Assembly (NCBI GenBank): GCA_950097605.1
Contig: CATNEU010000090.1
Location: forward strand, 1 to 6,448
Direction of reading: 5' to 3'
From: an uncultured Oscillospiraceae bacterium
GTDB taxonomy: Bacteria > Bacillota > Clostridia > Oscillospirales > Ruminococcaceae
Length of the DNA: 6,448 bases
How positions within the stretch are numbered: the first letter of the stretch is position 1; every line of letters begins with the position of its first letter. The notes below the pieces were generated by a model. That model ran no database searches, was not told the origin of the DNA, and saw only the letters and a list, made by a program, of their open reading frames with translations. The translations under genes were made by a program, and so were the position numbers. Positions 1 through 5,243 of this stretch are shown here, in pieces.

Positions 1-40
1 AGTCAAATGGAGCGGAGCCGTTCGCCCCCTTAACCAGATT

Positions 41-99
41 TTTGCTTCCTTTTTGTCTGTCAAAAAGGAAGTGCCCGTCGCGGCATGAGCGACAAACGA
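41..99. repeat. Structured 59-bp repeat, copy A
   Basis: This is the first of two direct copies; the other is at 134-192, offset by 93 bp. They match at 55 of 59 positions by my base-by-base comparison. The unit holds two hairpins. The first has an 11-bp perfect stem (CTTCCTTTTTG 45-55 with CAAAAAGGAAG 61-71) around the loop TCTGT. The second has a 5-bp stem (GTCGC 77-81 with GCGAC 89-93) around a 7-base loop. No U-tract follows the stems on either strand, so this is not a canonical terminator. It is likely a dispersed intergenic repeat family of this genome, which is an inference. Confidence 0.75.
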
Positions 100-133
100 A
101 AAGATAAATCGAACAAAAAGCTATGAAAAAGAC

Positions 134-192
134 TTTGCTTCCTCTTTGTCTGTCAAAAAGGAAAGGCCTGTCGCGGCATGAGCGACAAACGA
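134..192. repeat. Structured 59-bp repeat, copy B
   Basis: This is the second copy of the repeat at 41-99. It differs by a T-to-C change in the first arm of the large hairpin, which leaves one mismatch in the stem, and by three changes in the linker between the two hairpins. The small GTCGC/GCGAC hairpin (170-174 with 182-186) is fully conserved. Both copies lie just beyond the 3' end of the minus-strand sugar operon. An open frame starting at the conserved ATGAGCGAC inside each copy differs completely downstream, so the repeat is unlikely to be coding. Confidence 0.75.
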
Positions 193-197
193 GGGTT

Positions 198-215
198 AAA
201 GGGATATTTCCCTTT
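198..215 (-). terminator. Weak hairpin after the sugar operon
   Basis: A 7-bp perfect stem (AAAGGGA 198-204 with TCCCTTT 209-215, loop TATT) lies about 22 bp beyond the stop codon of the minus-strand isomerase gene. Only three U residues would follow it in the minus-strand transcript, so it is at best a weak intrinsic terminator. The structured repeats just beyond could assist. The position supports the call more than the sequence does. Confidence 0.35.
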
Positions 216-236
216 CAAAAGAGAACCGCACCGTGA

Positions 237-1202
237 TTACGCCCACCACATCTCGCTGGTTTTCTCTGTAATCAGCAGCTCCTGTAGGAACGATACGGCC
301 TTTTCCAGCCCTTCCCGGGTACTCATCAAACTGTCCTCGTGTTCGATGCTCACAGCGTGGTCATAGCCCGCCAGGCGCAGCGCGCTGATGATGTCCCGCC
401 AGACAGATGCGCCGTTGCCGTAGCCAACGGTCCGGAAAATCCAGGACCGTGCGGATTCCTCGCCATAGTGCCGGGTGTCCAGCACGCCGTTGACAGCGGT
501 ATTGTAGCGGTCGATTTTGGTGTCCTTGGCGTGGAAATGGAAGATGGCGGGGCCGAGCGCTTTGATAACGGCTACCGGGTCCATGCCCTGCCAGAACAGG
601 TGGCTGGGGTCGAGATTCGCACCGATGCAGTCGCCCACAGCCGCGCGCAGCCGCAGCAGGGACTCGGTGTTGTAAACGCAGAAGCCCGGATGCAGCTCAA
701 GCGCGATTTGCGCCACGCCGTGCTGCTTGGCGAAGGCCGCCGTGCGGGTCCAATAGGGGATCAGAACCTCGTTCCACTGATAGTCCAGAATGGTTCCAAA
801 GTCGTCGGGCCAGGGGCAGGTGACCCAGTTGGGATACTGCGACTGCGGGCAATCGCCCGGGCACCCCGAGAAGGTGTTGATCTGGCGGATGCCCAGCGCT
901 TCCGCCAGCAGGATGGTGTTGCGGATGGTATTGTCAAAGCCGGCGGCAATTTCCGGGTTTGGATGCACGGGATTGCCGTGGCAGCTCAGTGCGGAAATGG
1001 CAAGGCCGTGCCGCTGGATCGTCTCGCGGAACGCCGCCAGCGCGTGCGGGTCCGCCAGCAGGCTTTCGGGATCCGCGTGCGCCGTTCCGGGGTAGCCGCC
1101 GCAGCCGATTTCCACCATCTGCACGCCCAGGGATTTGAGATAGCCCAGCGCTGTATCCAGCGGCTGGTCGCCCAACAGCACCGTAAATACGCCCAGTTTC
1201 AT
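237..1202 (-). CDS. Sugar phosphate isomerase/epimerase (TIM barrel, AP_endonuc_2 family)
   Basis: This encodes a 321-aa cytosolic protein of the xylose-isomerase-like TIM-barrel family (Pfam AP_endonuc_2), whose members isomerise or epimerise sugars, keto-sugars or inositol derivatives using a divalent metal. Residue features of the family are visible: an N-terminal first strand (KLGVFTVLL), SCHGNPVHPN around 73-82, IALELHPG with E169 and H171, NLDPSHLFWQG with D198 and H201, FHFHAKD with H222 and H224, and SIEHED with E287 near the C-terminus. These acidic and histidine residues are the likely metal and substrate ligands. The start at 1202 is chosen because AAGGAG lies about 10 bases upstream. 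An in-frame ATG at 1268 would add 22 residues that do not fit the barrel's first strand and would cover that ribosome binding site. It is the third gene of the LacI/oxidoreductase operon, 93 bp after the second. The substrate is unknown. Pairing with a Gfo/Idh/MocA enzyme is common in inositol, 3-keto-glycoside and rare-sugar catabolism. Confidence 0.88.
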   Translation of the reverse strand: MKLGVFTVLLGDQPLDTALGYLKSLGVQMVEIGCGGYPGTAHADPESLLADPHALAAFRETIQRHGLAISALSCHGNPVHPNPEIAAGFDNTIRNTILLAEALGIRQINTFSGCPGDCPQSQYPNWVTCPWPDDFGTILDYQWNEVLIPYWTRTAAFAKQHGVAQIALELHPGFCVYNTESLLRLRAAVGDCIGANLDPSHLFWQGMDPVAVIKALGPAIFHFHAKDTKIDRYNTAVNGVLDTRHYGEESARSWIFRTVGYGNGASVWRDIISALRLAGYDHAVSIEHEDSLMSTREGLEKAVSFLQELLITEKTSEMWWA

Positions 1203-1245
1203 CAAAAAACAACTCCTTATTGTATAATGAAAGCTAATATATACT

Positions 1246-1270
1246 ATTTGTGTGAAAAGTTCACGCAAAT
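1246..1270. promoter_or_regulatory. Inverted repeat in the oxidoreductase-isomerase gap
   Basis: Two 11-base arms (ATTTGTGTGAA 1246-1256 and TTCACGCAAAT 1260-1270) are complementary except for one T/G pair, with a 3-base spacer. This is the only strong symmetry in the 93-bp gap before the isomerase gene. It could be an operator, since the core resembles TGTGA-N5-TCACG. It could instead be an mRNA hairpin that protects or separates the two parts of the operon transcript. On the minus strand a poor promoter (TTGCGT, 19 bp, TATATT) overlaps it, so an internal promoter is possible but not convincing. Confidence 0.5.
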
Positions 1271-1295
1271 ATTGCGATTTAGACCATACTACAGA

Positions 1296-2384
1296 CTATT
1301 TGGCGTCGAAATATACCGGTTTTCCGGTGCGGGCCGATTCATAGATGGCGTCTAGAATTTGGGTAACGACAAAGGCCTGCTCTGGTTTTACCACCGGCTC
1401 TGTATCCTGCACAACCGCGTCGATCCAGCGTTTGGCCTCGAGCTCCGCCGGGTCGGTGCCCGCCGCGTCGAAGAAGGCAACGCCCTGTGCGTCCAGCCCG
1501 GGCTTCAGGATATACTGCTTGCCATACTGCACGCCGTTGATACGCAGCCCGTCGCGCATATCCGCGCCCGCTTTGGTGCCGCAGAGGGAGGTTTTCGCTT
1601 CGTCAATGTCGAGCGTGTTGAGCGCCCAACTGGATTCGAGCACGATCGTCGCGCCGTTTTCCATCACGATAAAGCCGAACGCCGCGTCTTCCACCGTGAA
1701 CTGCGCAGGGTCCCAGTCGCCCCAGGCGTTGCCGGCGTTTTTCTGGTCTCCCAGCTTTTTGTAGGCAGTGCCCACGACCATGCGGGGGGTGTAATTGTCC
1801 ATCATCCAGAGCGTCAGGTCGAGCGCATGGGTGCCGATGTCGATTAGCGGCCCGCCGCCCTGCTCATATTCATTTAAAAAGACACCCCATGTGGGTACGG
1901 CCCGCCGCCGCAACGCATGCGCCTTGGCATAGTAGATCTCTCCAAGATCCCCGTTTGCACAGGCCTGCTTTAAAAACCACGCATCCGGGCGGTGACGGTT
2001 TTGGTAGGCAATCGAGAGCTTTTTGCCGGTGCGCTTTGCGGCATCCAGCATGGCCGCCGCCTGCCCGGCGTCAATTGCCATGGGTTTCTCGCAGAGCACA
2101 TGCCGCCCCGATTCGAGCGCGGCCACCGTGATCGGGCTGTGCGAGCGGTTGGGCGTGCAGACGTGGACCACCGAAGCGTCGGCCTCCGCGAGCAGGCGTC
2201 TGTAATCGGTGAAAACCCTGGCTTCGGGTGTACCGAACTGTTTGGCGGCATTTTGCGCGCGTTCCTCAATGATGTCGCAAAACGCAGTGATCTGCACATT
2301 GTCGAGCGCTGCAAGAGCGGGCAGATGCTTGCCAAAGGCAATGCCGCCGCATCCAATCAGCGCGACTTTCACGAGTTCTTTCAT
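1296..2384 (-). CDS. Gfo/Idh/MocA family NAD(P)-dependent oxidoreductase
   Basis: This encodes a 362-aa cytosolic dehydrogenase, the usual size for the family, whose members oxidise or reduce sugars, inositols, or glycosides at a ring hydroxyl. The N-terminal Rossmann fold begins VALIGCGGIAFGKHLP (residues 7-22, dinucleotide-binding loop). CTPNRSH (76-82) and the family hallmark CEKPMA (E99, K100, P101, with K100 the conserved catalytic lysine) follow. The C-terminal domain carries GGGPLIDIGTHALD with D182 and H186, the conserved catalytic pair. The start at 2384 overlaps the regulator's stop as ATGA, and AGGAGGA lies inside the regulator's last codons, so translation is probably coupled. Expression is likely set by the promoter upstream of the LacI gene. 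The substrate cannot be read from sequence. With the downstream isomerase/epimerase, oxidation to a keto-sugar followed by isomerisation or cleavage is a reasonable inference. Confidence 0.92.
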   Translation of the reverse strand: MKELVKVALIGCGGIAFGKHLPALAALDNVQITAFCDIIEERAQNAAKQFGTPEARVFTDYRRLLAEADASVVHVCTPNRSHSPITVAALESGRHVLCEKPMAIDAGQAAAMLDAAKRTGKKLSIAYQNRHRPDAWFLKQACANGDLGEIYYAKAHALRRRAVPTWGVFLNEYEQGGGPLIDIGTHALDLTLWMMDNYTPRMVVGTAYKKLGDQKNAGNAWGDWDPAQFTVEDAAFGFIVMENGATIVLESSWALNTLDIDEAKTSLCGTKAGADMRDGLRINGVQYGKQYILKPGLDAQGVAFFDAAGTDPAELEAKRWIDAVVQDTEPVVKPEQAFVVTQILDAIYESARTGKPVYFDAK

Positions 2385-3424
2385 ACCAGTTCCTCCTGTT
2401 CAGAGCGGCCGCCAAGGACGGTGCTGTCTGTCTGATCGCCGCATGTGGATTCCCGAATCACAAGCTTATGCGGCAGCAGCAACGTCTGGTTGGGGCTGTC
2501 AATCTCCTTGATCTTGCGCAGCAGCAGGTCCATTGCGGTATACCCGAGATCATAGCGTGGCTGCGCAACCGTTGTGATGGATGGGGTATAGAGCGAGGCG
2601 ATCGAGGTGTCGTCAAACCCATAGACCGCCATATCCGGGCCGGGACGCAGGCCCCTTATCAGCAGTTGTTTGACCATGCCCACAGCAATTGAGTCCGCAA
2701 TTGTGAAGACGGCGGAGGGCGGGCTGTCCAGCGCGAGCAGCGCTTCGCAAGCGCGCATGCCGGTTTGAAAACTGTAGGTGCCATATTGCAGCAGCCTGTC
2801 GTCCACCGCAAGGCTGTGTTCCTCCATGGCCTGCCGGAAACCGGCTTCCCGGTCCACTGTCGAGGGGTGCTTTTTTTCGGTTGAGACCATTGCAATCCGG
2901 CGGTGCCCCAAGGAAATCAGATGAGAAACGGCGTCGTAGGCAGCTTGCCGGTTGTCGATGCTGACTTTTGAGGTTTTGGCGCCGGTGCACTCGCAGCACT
3001 GCACGATGGGGTAGGCGGCAGCAATTTGGCTGATGGCTTCATCGTCCATTTCGTTGGAGAGAAAGACGATACCATCCGCCAGCCGGGTGGTCAAAAGGCT
3101 GATATAGCTCTGTTCGGTCTCGGGATTGGAATTGGTGATGCACACCATAATATTGAAACGGTCGAGCAGTGCACGGTCCTCCATGCCGCGAACGATTTGG
3201 GAATAGAATTGGTTGGAGATCGAGGGCAGCATAATCAGCAGCTTACGGGTTTCCGCTTTGCGCAGATTGCGCACCAGCAGGTTGGGCCGATAGGAGAGCT
3301 CCTCGATCACCTCCAGCACCCGCTGCCTTGTGGTCTCGGATACCTTATTGCTGCCGTTCATCACGCGGGAAACGGTGGCAACCGACACACCGGCGCGCTG
3401 CGCCACGTCTTTAATAGTCGTCAT
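2381..3424 (-). CDS. LacI-family transcriptional regulator
   Basis: This encodes a 347-aa DNA-binding repressor of the LacI/GalR family, full length. The N-terminal helix-turn-helix is classical: TIKDVAQRAGVSVATVSRVMNG at residues 3-24, then the third helix and the hinge YRPNLLVRNLRK (45-56), in which L54 matches the leucine that intercalates into the operator centre. From about residue 60 comes the periplasmic-binding-protein-like effector domain (KLLIMLP, DGIVFLS, HLISLGHRRIAMVS, the conserved YGFDD, and TVAQPRYDLGYTAMDLL), which binds a sugar or sugar phosphate. The start at 3424 has CAGGAGC about 11 bases upstream. It is the first gene of the operon it presumably controls, and its stop overlaps the next start by 4 bp. 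Two CG-centred palindromes over its promoter suggest negative autoregulation. The effector is unknown. Confidence 0.95.
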   Translation of the reverse strand: MTTIKDVAQRAGVSVATVSRVMNGSNKVSETTRQRVLEVIEELSYRPNLLVRNLRKAETRKLLIMLPSISNQFYSQIVRGMEDRALLDRFNIMVCITNSNPETEQSYISLLTTRLADGIVFLSNEMDDEAISQIAAAYPIVQCCECTGAKTSKVSIDNRQAAYDAVSHLISLGHRRIAMVSTEKKHPSTVDREAGFRQAMEEHSLAVDDRLLQYGTYSFQTGMRACEALLALDSPPSAVFTIADSIAVGMVKQLLIRGLRPGPDMAVYGFDDTSIASLYTPSITTVAQPRYDLGYTAMDLLLRKIKEIDSPNQTLLLPHKLVIRESTCGDQTDSTVLGGRSEQEELV

Positions 3425-3502
3425 AGTCCGGTTCGCTCCTGTCCTGGTCGGGCTGGAGGCGTGCGCCTTCCGTCGCCGGAGCGCGCCATTCCGCCAGCGG
3501 TT

Positions 3503-3516
3503 TGTAAACGATTACA
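3503..3516. promoter_or_regulatory. LacI/CcpA-type operator O1
   Basis: TGTAAACGATTACA is a 14-bp pseudopalindrome centred on CG with one mismatched pair. It fits every position of the cre consensus TGWNANCGNTNWCA recognised by CcpA and is also the typical form of local LacI-family operators. It overlaps the predicted -10 base at 3516 and covers the predicted start of transcription of the LacI operon, a position suited to repression. Sequence alone cannot decide between binding by the operon's own regulator and by CcpA. Confidence 0.7.
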
Positions 3517-3544
3517 TTATCAGTTCCATGATACTGGATTCCAA
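3516..3544 (-). promoter_or_regulatory. Predicted promoter of the LacI-oxidoreductase-isomerase operon
   Basis: On the minus strand, TTGGAA (3539-3544) and GATAAT (3516-3521) are separated by 17 bp, a good sigma-A arrangement. It lies about 90 bp upstream of the LacI start, giving a leader of roughly 85 bases. An overlapping alternative is TTGCAA (3551-3556), 17 bp, TATCAT (3528-3533). Operator O1 overlaps the start of transcription and operator O2 overlaps the -35 region of the first promoter. Confidence 0.55.
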
Positions 3545-3555
3545 AGCGGTTTGCA
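3540..3555. promoter_or_regulatory. Possible second operator O2
   Basis: TCCAAAGCGGTTTGCA is centred on CG with six of eight base pairs symmetrical (core CAAAGCGGTTTG 3542-3553). Its centre is 38 bp from that of O1. The 9-bp string AGCGGTTTG occurs here (3545-3553) and again beside O1 (3496-3504). The site covers the -35 region of the predicted operon promoter. It is weaker than O1 and might be chance. Confidence 0.4.
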
Positions 3556-3743
3556 AGGCATTTTTTGGGTAAATTATGACTGAATTCTCCGCAGCGCTTT
3601 TGTGCAGTTTGATTAGAAGCAAATCCCGGGGATGGATGCTTGTAACAAACTGGACGGTTCTGAATATCTGCAAAATTTCTCGAATGTTTTTTGTGCTTTT
3701 TGTTGATTTTTGTGCAGATATATAAAAAAATCACCAATTGTGC

Positions 3744-3772
3744 TTTCAAATCGGTCGCTATTATGCTATATT
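3744..3772 (+). promoter_or_regulatory. Predicted lipoprotein promoter with extended -10
   Basis: TTTCAA (3744-3749), a 17-bp spacer, and TATATT (3767-3772) preceded by TG at 3764-3765 give an extended -10 promoter of sigma-A type. Transcription would start near 3779, leaving a leader of about 44 bases before the ATG at 3823. The surrounding sequence is AT-rich. Confidence 0.5.
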
Positions 3773-3822
3773 ATATACAATACCGCTCCCAGAGAGTAGA
3801 ATCAAAGGAGGAATCTCATTCA

Positions 3823-4581
3823 ATGAAAAAGGTTGTTTCAACCGTGCTGGCCGCAGTACTGCTGTGCGCCGTATTTTTCACGGGCTGCAATTCCGAACAA
3901 AAAGCGGCCGAGAACCAATCGGCATTTGATACCTATCAGGCTGCCATCAAAAAGCATGACGAGCTGAAAAGCCTTTCACTCAAGATTACGAGCAAGACCG
4001 ATTCGAGCGACGACGCACAGGATGCCGAGTCGGTTTCCACTTCGCTGGTTGCCAAGCCGGAGGGGGAATTCAGCAGAAGGCTCACCACCACCAAAAGCAA
4101 AACTTCGTCCGGTGAAATGGAAACCATCGAATATTTTGACGGCGAGTTCTATTTCAACAACTATGACGGGACCAAATGGGAAAAGGTAATTCCGATTCAG
4201 GACAAGATTGCCGCCACGGAAGTTTCGGCGCGCAGCCTGTATGGGGATTTCACGGTTGACAATGTGGCCAAATCCACCATGACCTCTGAAAACGGCGTCA
4301 CCAAAATTACGATGAGCCTGAAATTTGAATCCACGGACGCCTGGAAGGGCAGCGTGGAACTCGAAGCGGAGATCAATGCAGACGGCTATTTGCAGAAAAC
4401 CCACACCGTATCGAAGCAGGAATTCACCGATGAAGATGAAAATGGCAAAAAGTCGGTTGAAAAAGTGCAGGTGGACGTCACCTGTGAAGTCAGCGACTTT
4501 AACGGCGATGTGAAAGTGGAGGAACCGGCCTCCCTCGATAAGGAGAGCTTTAAGACCGACGCATCCAGCTCTTCCAAGTAA
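3823..4581 (+). CDS. Membrane-anchored lipoprotein of unknown function
   Basis: This encodes 252 aa. Residues 1-22 form a lipoprotein signal: a basic start (MKK), a hydrophobic stretch (VLAAVLLCAVFF), and the lipobox FTGC with the lipidated cysteine at 22, so the mature protein would be anchored to the outer face of the membrane. The remainder is hydrophilic, rich in Lys, Glu, Ser and Thr, and appears to be made of alternating beta strands (for example IEYFDGEFYFNNYDGTKWEKV and repeated ITMSLKFES-like strands). This pattern resembles LolA/LppX-like or DUF6612-type lipoproteins of Firmicutes. I infer this from style only and cannot name a family with confidence. A Ser-rich tail ends the protein. 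The start at 3823 is chosen for AAAGGAGG at 3804-3811, 11 bases upstream, and because the signal peptide begins there. It stands alone with its own promoter and converges on the 56-aa gene with 8 bp between stops. Confidence 0.85.
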   Translation: MKKVVSTVLAAVLLCAVFFTGCNSEQKAAENQSAFDTYQAAIKKHDELKSLSLKITSKTDSSDDAQDAESVSTSLVAKPEGEFSRRLTTTKSKTSSGEMETIEYFDGEFYFNNYDGTKWEKVIPIQDKIAATEVSARSLYGDFTVDNVAKSTMTSENGVTKITMSLKFESTDAWKGSVELEAEINADGYLQKTHTVSKQEFTDEDENGKKSVEKVQVDVTCEVSDFNGDVKVEEPASLDKESFKTDASSSSK

Positions 4582-4589
4582 CTGCCGGT

Positions 4590-4760
4590 TTATTTGAAAT
4601 TGCGCCCAATTCCCCAGACAATTAGGGCCAGCAGCGCCGACAGGGCCAGGCATGCAAAAATGACCGCGTTTTTGCGGGTGCATTTTGTCGGTTTTCGATA
4701 AAGCATTGACAGATATGCGAAAGAAATATATACTAAAATGGCTGGAAACAGAAAAAACAT
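4590..4760 (-). CDS. Small 56-aa membrane protein coupled to the DUF2752 gene
   Basis: This short gene of 57 codons including the stop is easily missed. It starts at an ATG one base after the TGA of the DUF2752 gene, with TAGGAG about 12 bases upstream inside that gene, so translational coupling is likely. The product has two hydrophobic helices, residues 1-20 (FFLFPAILVYISFAYL) and about 32-51 (AVIFACLALSALLALIVWGI). They are joined by a basic loop (YRKPTKCTRKN) and followed by a short basic tail (GRNFK). The charged loop and tail suggest both ends of the second helix are bounded by Lys/Arg and that the loop is cytoplasmic. I do not recognise a family. An internal ATG at codon 19 would give only the second helix and lacks a ribosome binding site. 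Function is unknown, and the coupling implies it works with the DUF2752 protein. Confidence 0.72.
   Translation of the reverse strand: MFFLFPAILVYISFAYLSMLYRKPTKCTRKNAVIFACLALSALLALIVWGIGRNFK
4604..4628. other. Stem-loop between the convergent lipoprotein and 56-aa genes
   Basis: GCCCAATT (4604-4611) pairs with AATT-A-GGGC (4620-4628) with a single bulged A and an 8-base loop. It starts 23 bases after the lipoprotein stop and lies inside the end of the 56-aa gene. No U-tract follows on either strand, so it is not a standard terminator. It may stabilise the lipoprotein mRNA 3' end or may be incidental to the coding sequence. Confidence 0.3.
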
Positions 4761-4761
4761 G

Positions 4762-5115
4762 TCAGTTCGATGCTCCTATTTTACAGAGTGTCTTTAGGGT
4801 GAACTCCAGCATGGAAGTGGTTTTCGTATGCTGCAAGGCATCCCGGCAGATGACCAAACAGTCCTGAACCACCAGAATGGCGGCCACGGGATAAACGGAG
4901 GCGGTCAGCACCTGGTTGTATGCAAACGCGCGTGTAAAGTCCAGCCGCAGGAAATTTGCAAGGCTTCTGGTGGCGCCGCACATCGGGCAGAGCAGGCCGA
5001 ACTGCCGGTAGAATACGCACCAGCTTTCCGCCTCGAAAAACGAAAGAGGCGGCACCAAAAAAAACAGAAGCGCAGCCGTATAAATAAGCAGGCGCGCCAC
5101 GCGGTATTTGGACAT
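4762..5115 (-). CDS. DUF2752 family membrane protein
   Basis: This encodes a 117-aa membrane protein of the DUF2752 family, whose function is not established. The family motif is clear: CPMCGATR at residues 43-50, with its paired cysteines and the following Thr-Arg, then a helix and AYNQVL (65-70), which matches the conserved Ala-x-x-Asn segment. Hydrophobic segments are about 7-27 and 69-90. The C-terminal tail from about 91 is hydrophilic. The CxxC-like pair suggests metal binding or redox sensitivity, which is an inference. The start at 5115 has AAAGGAG about 8 bases upstream. The gene is followed after one base by the 56-aa membrane protein and diverges from the 105-aa membrane protein gene. 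A promoter with a 17-bp spacer lies just upstream. DUF2752 genes often sit near TM2 and other small membrane-protein genes in Firmicutes, as here. Confidence 0.88.
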   Translation of the reverse strand: MSKYRVARLLIYTAALLFFLVPPLSFFEAESWCVFYRQFGLLCPMCGATRSLANFLRLDFTRAFAYNQVLTASVYPVAAILVVQDCLVICRDALQHTKTTSMLEFTLKTLCKIGASN

Positions 5116-5134
5116 TGCAGCAGCTCCTTTCCAG

Positions 5135-5149
5135 GCCTCTTGCAGAGGC
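5135..5149 (-). promoter_or_regulatory. Hairpin at the 5' end of the DUF2752 mRNA
   Basis: GCCTCT (5135-5140) and AGAGGC (5144-5149) form a perfect 6-bp stem with a 3-base loop. With the predicted -10 at 5157-5162, transcription would begin near 5150, so the hairpin would form the extreme 5' end of the message, just upstream of the ribosome binding site. Such 5' hairpins commonly stabilise mRNA in Gram-positives. Confidence 0.4.
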
Positions 5150-5156
5150 TACACAC

Positions 5157-5185
5157 AGTTTAAAATACTTTTTGAAGATTTGCAA
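5157..5185 (-). promoter_or_regulatory. Predicted promoter of the DUF2752 / 56-aa operon
   Basis: On the minus strand, TTGCAA (5180-5185), 17 bp, then TAAACT (5157-5162) form a good sigma-A match, about 40 bases upstream of the start codon. The leader is short. No equally good promoter was found for the divergent plus-strand pair in the same 128-bp gap. TATAAA at 5219-5224 is too close to the ribosome binding site, and TTGCAG-17-AATACT (5141-5169) is poor. Confidence 0.55.
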
Positions 5186-5243
5186 CCCATTTTCCGTTCT
5201 GCGGAGCATGCGGCTGCATATAAATAACAGGAGGTTGAACAAC

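Larger units (their letters stand above)
3425..3822. other. Divergent regulatory gap of 398 bp
   Basis: There is no credible gene here. Reading left to right it holds the GC-rich leader of the LacI transcript (3425-3500), which includes a possible small hairpin (GGAGGCG with CGCCTTCC near 3455-3475). Next come operator O1, the minus-strand promoter and operator O2. An AT-rich stretch (3560-3740) contains a 9-bp inverted repeat, ATATCTGCA 3664-3672 with TGCAGATAT 3713-3721. The plus-strand promoter of the lipoprotein gene (3744-3772) and its ribosome binding site (3804-3811) lie at the right end. A minus-strand open frame that crosses the gap has no ribosome binding site and runs into the LacI start in another frame, so it is not called. 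Confidence 0.6.

Noticed and set aside
41..192. CRISPR array or phage attachment site from the left-end repeats
   Set aside because: There are only two copies, each with long internal hairpins, and no uniform spacers, cas genes, integrase or tRNA gene nearby.
1203..1268. Upstream ATG at 1268 as the isomerase start
   Set aside because: It would add 22 residues before the first barrel strand and would cover the AAGGAG site that fits the ATG at 1202.
339..1355. Long plus-strand open frame of 338 codons opposite the isomerase gene
   Set aside because: It is antisense to a gene with complete family motifs, has no ribosome binding site or recognisable domain, and its composition mirrors the codon bias of the real gene.
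3411..3749. Minus-strand 112-codon frame across the divergent gap
   Set aside because: There is no ribosome binding site, its composition is not protein-like, and it overlaps the LacI promoter, operators and start codon in another frame.
3691..3822. Upstream ATG at 3691 for the lipoprotein
   Set aside because: It lies upstream of the predicted promoter -10 and would bury the signal peptide 44 residues inside the protein. The ATG at 3823 has AAAGGAGG.
3976..4683. Minus-strand 235-codon frame opposite the lipoprotein gene
   Set aside because: It is a shadow of the lipoprotein gene with no ribosome binding site and no domain. The genuine minus-strand gene in this area is the 56-aa frame at 4590-4760.
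4657..4690. CCGC/GCGG hairpin followed by a T-containing stretch as a lipoprotein terminator
   Set aside because: The stem is only 4 bp, the following T residues are interrupted, and it lies inside the 56-aa gene about 80 bp beyond the stop.
5115..5243. Upstream ATG at 5115 for the 105-aa membrane protein
   Set aside because: The added 43 residues come from the divergent gene's promoter and leader. AGGAGG at 5229-5234 marks the ATG at 5244.
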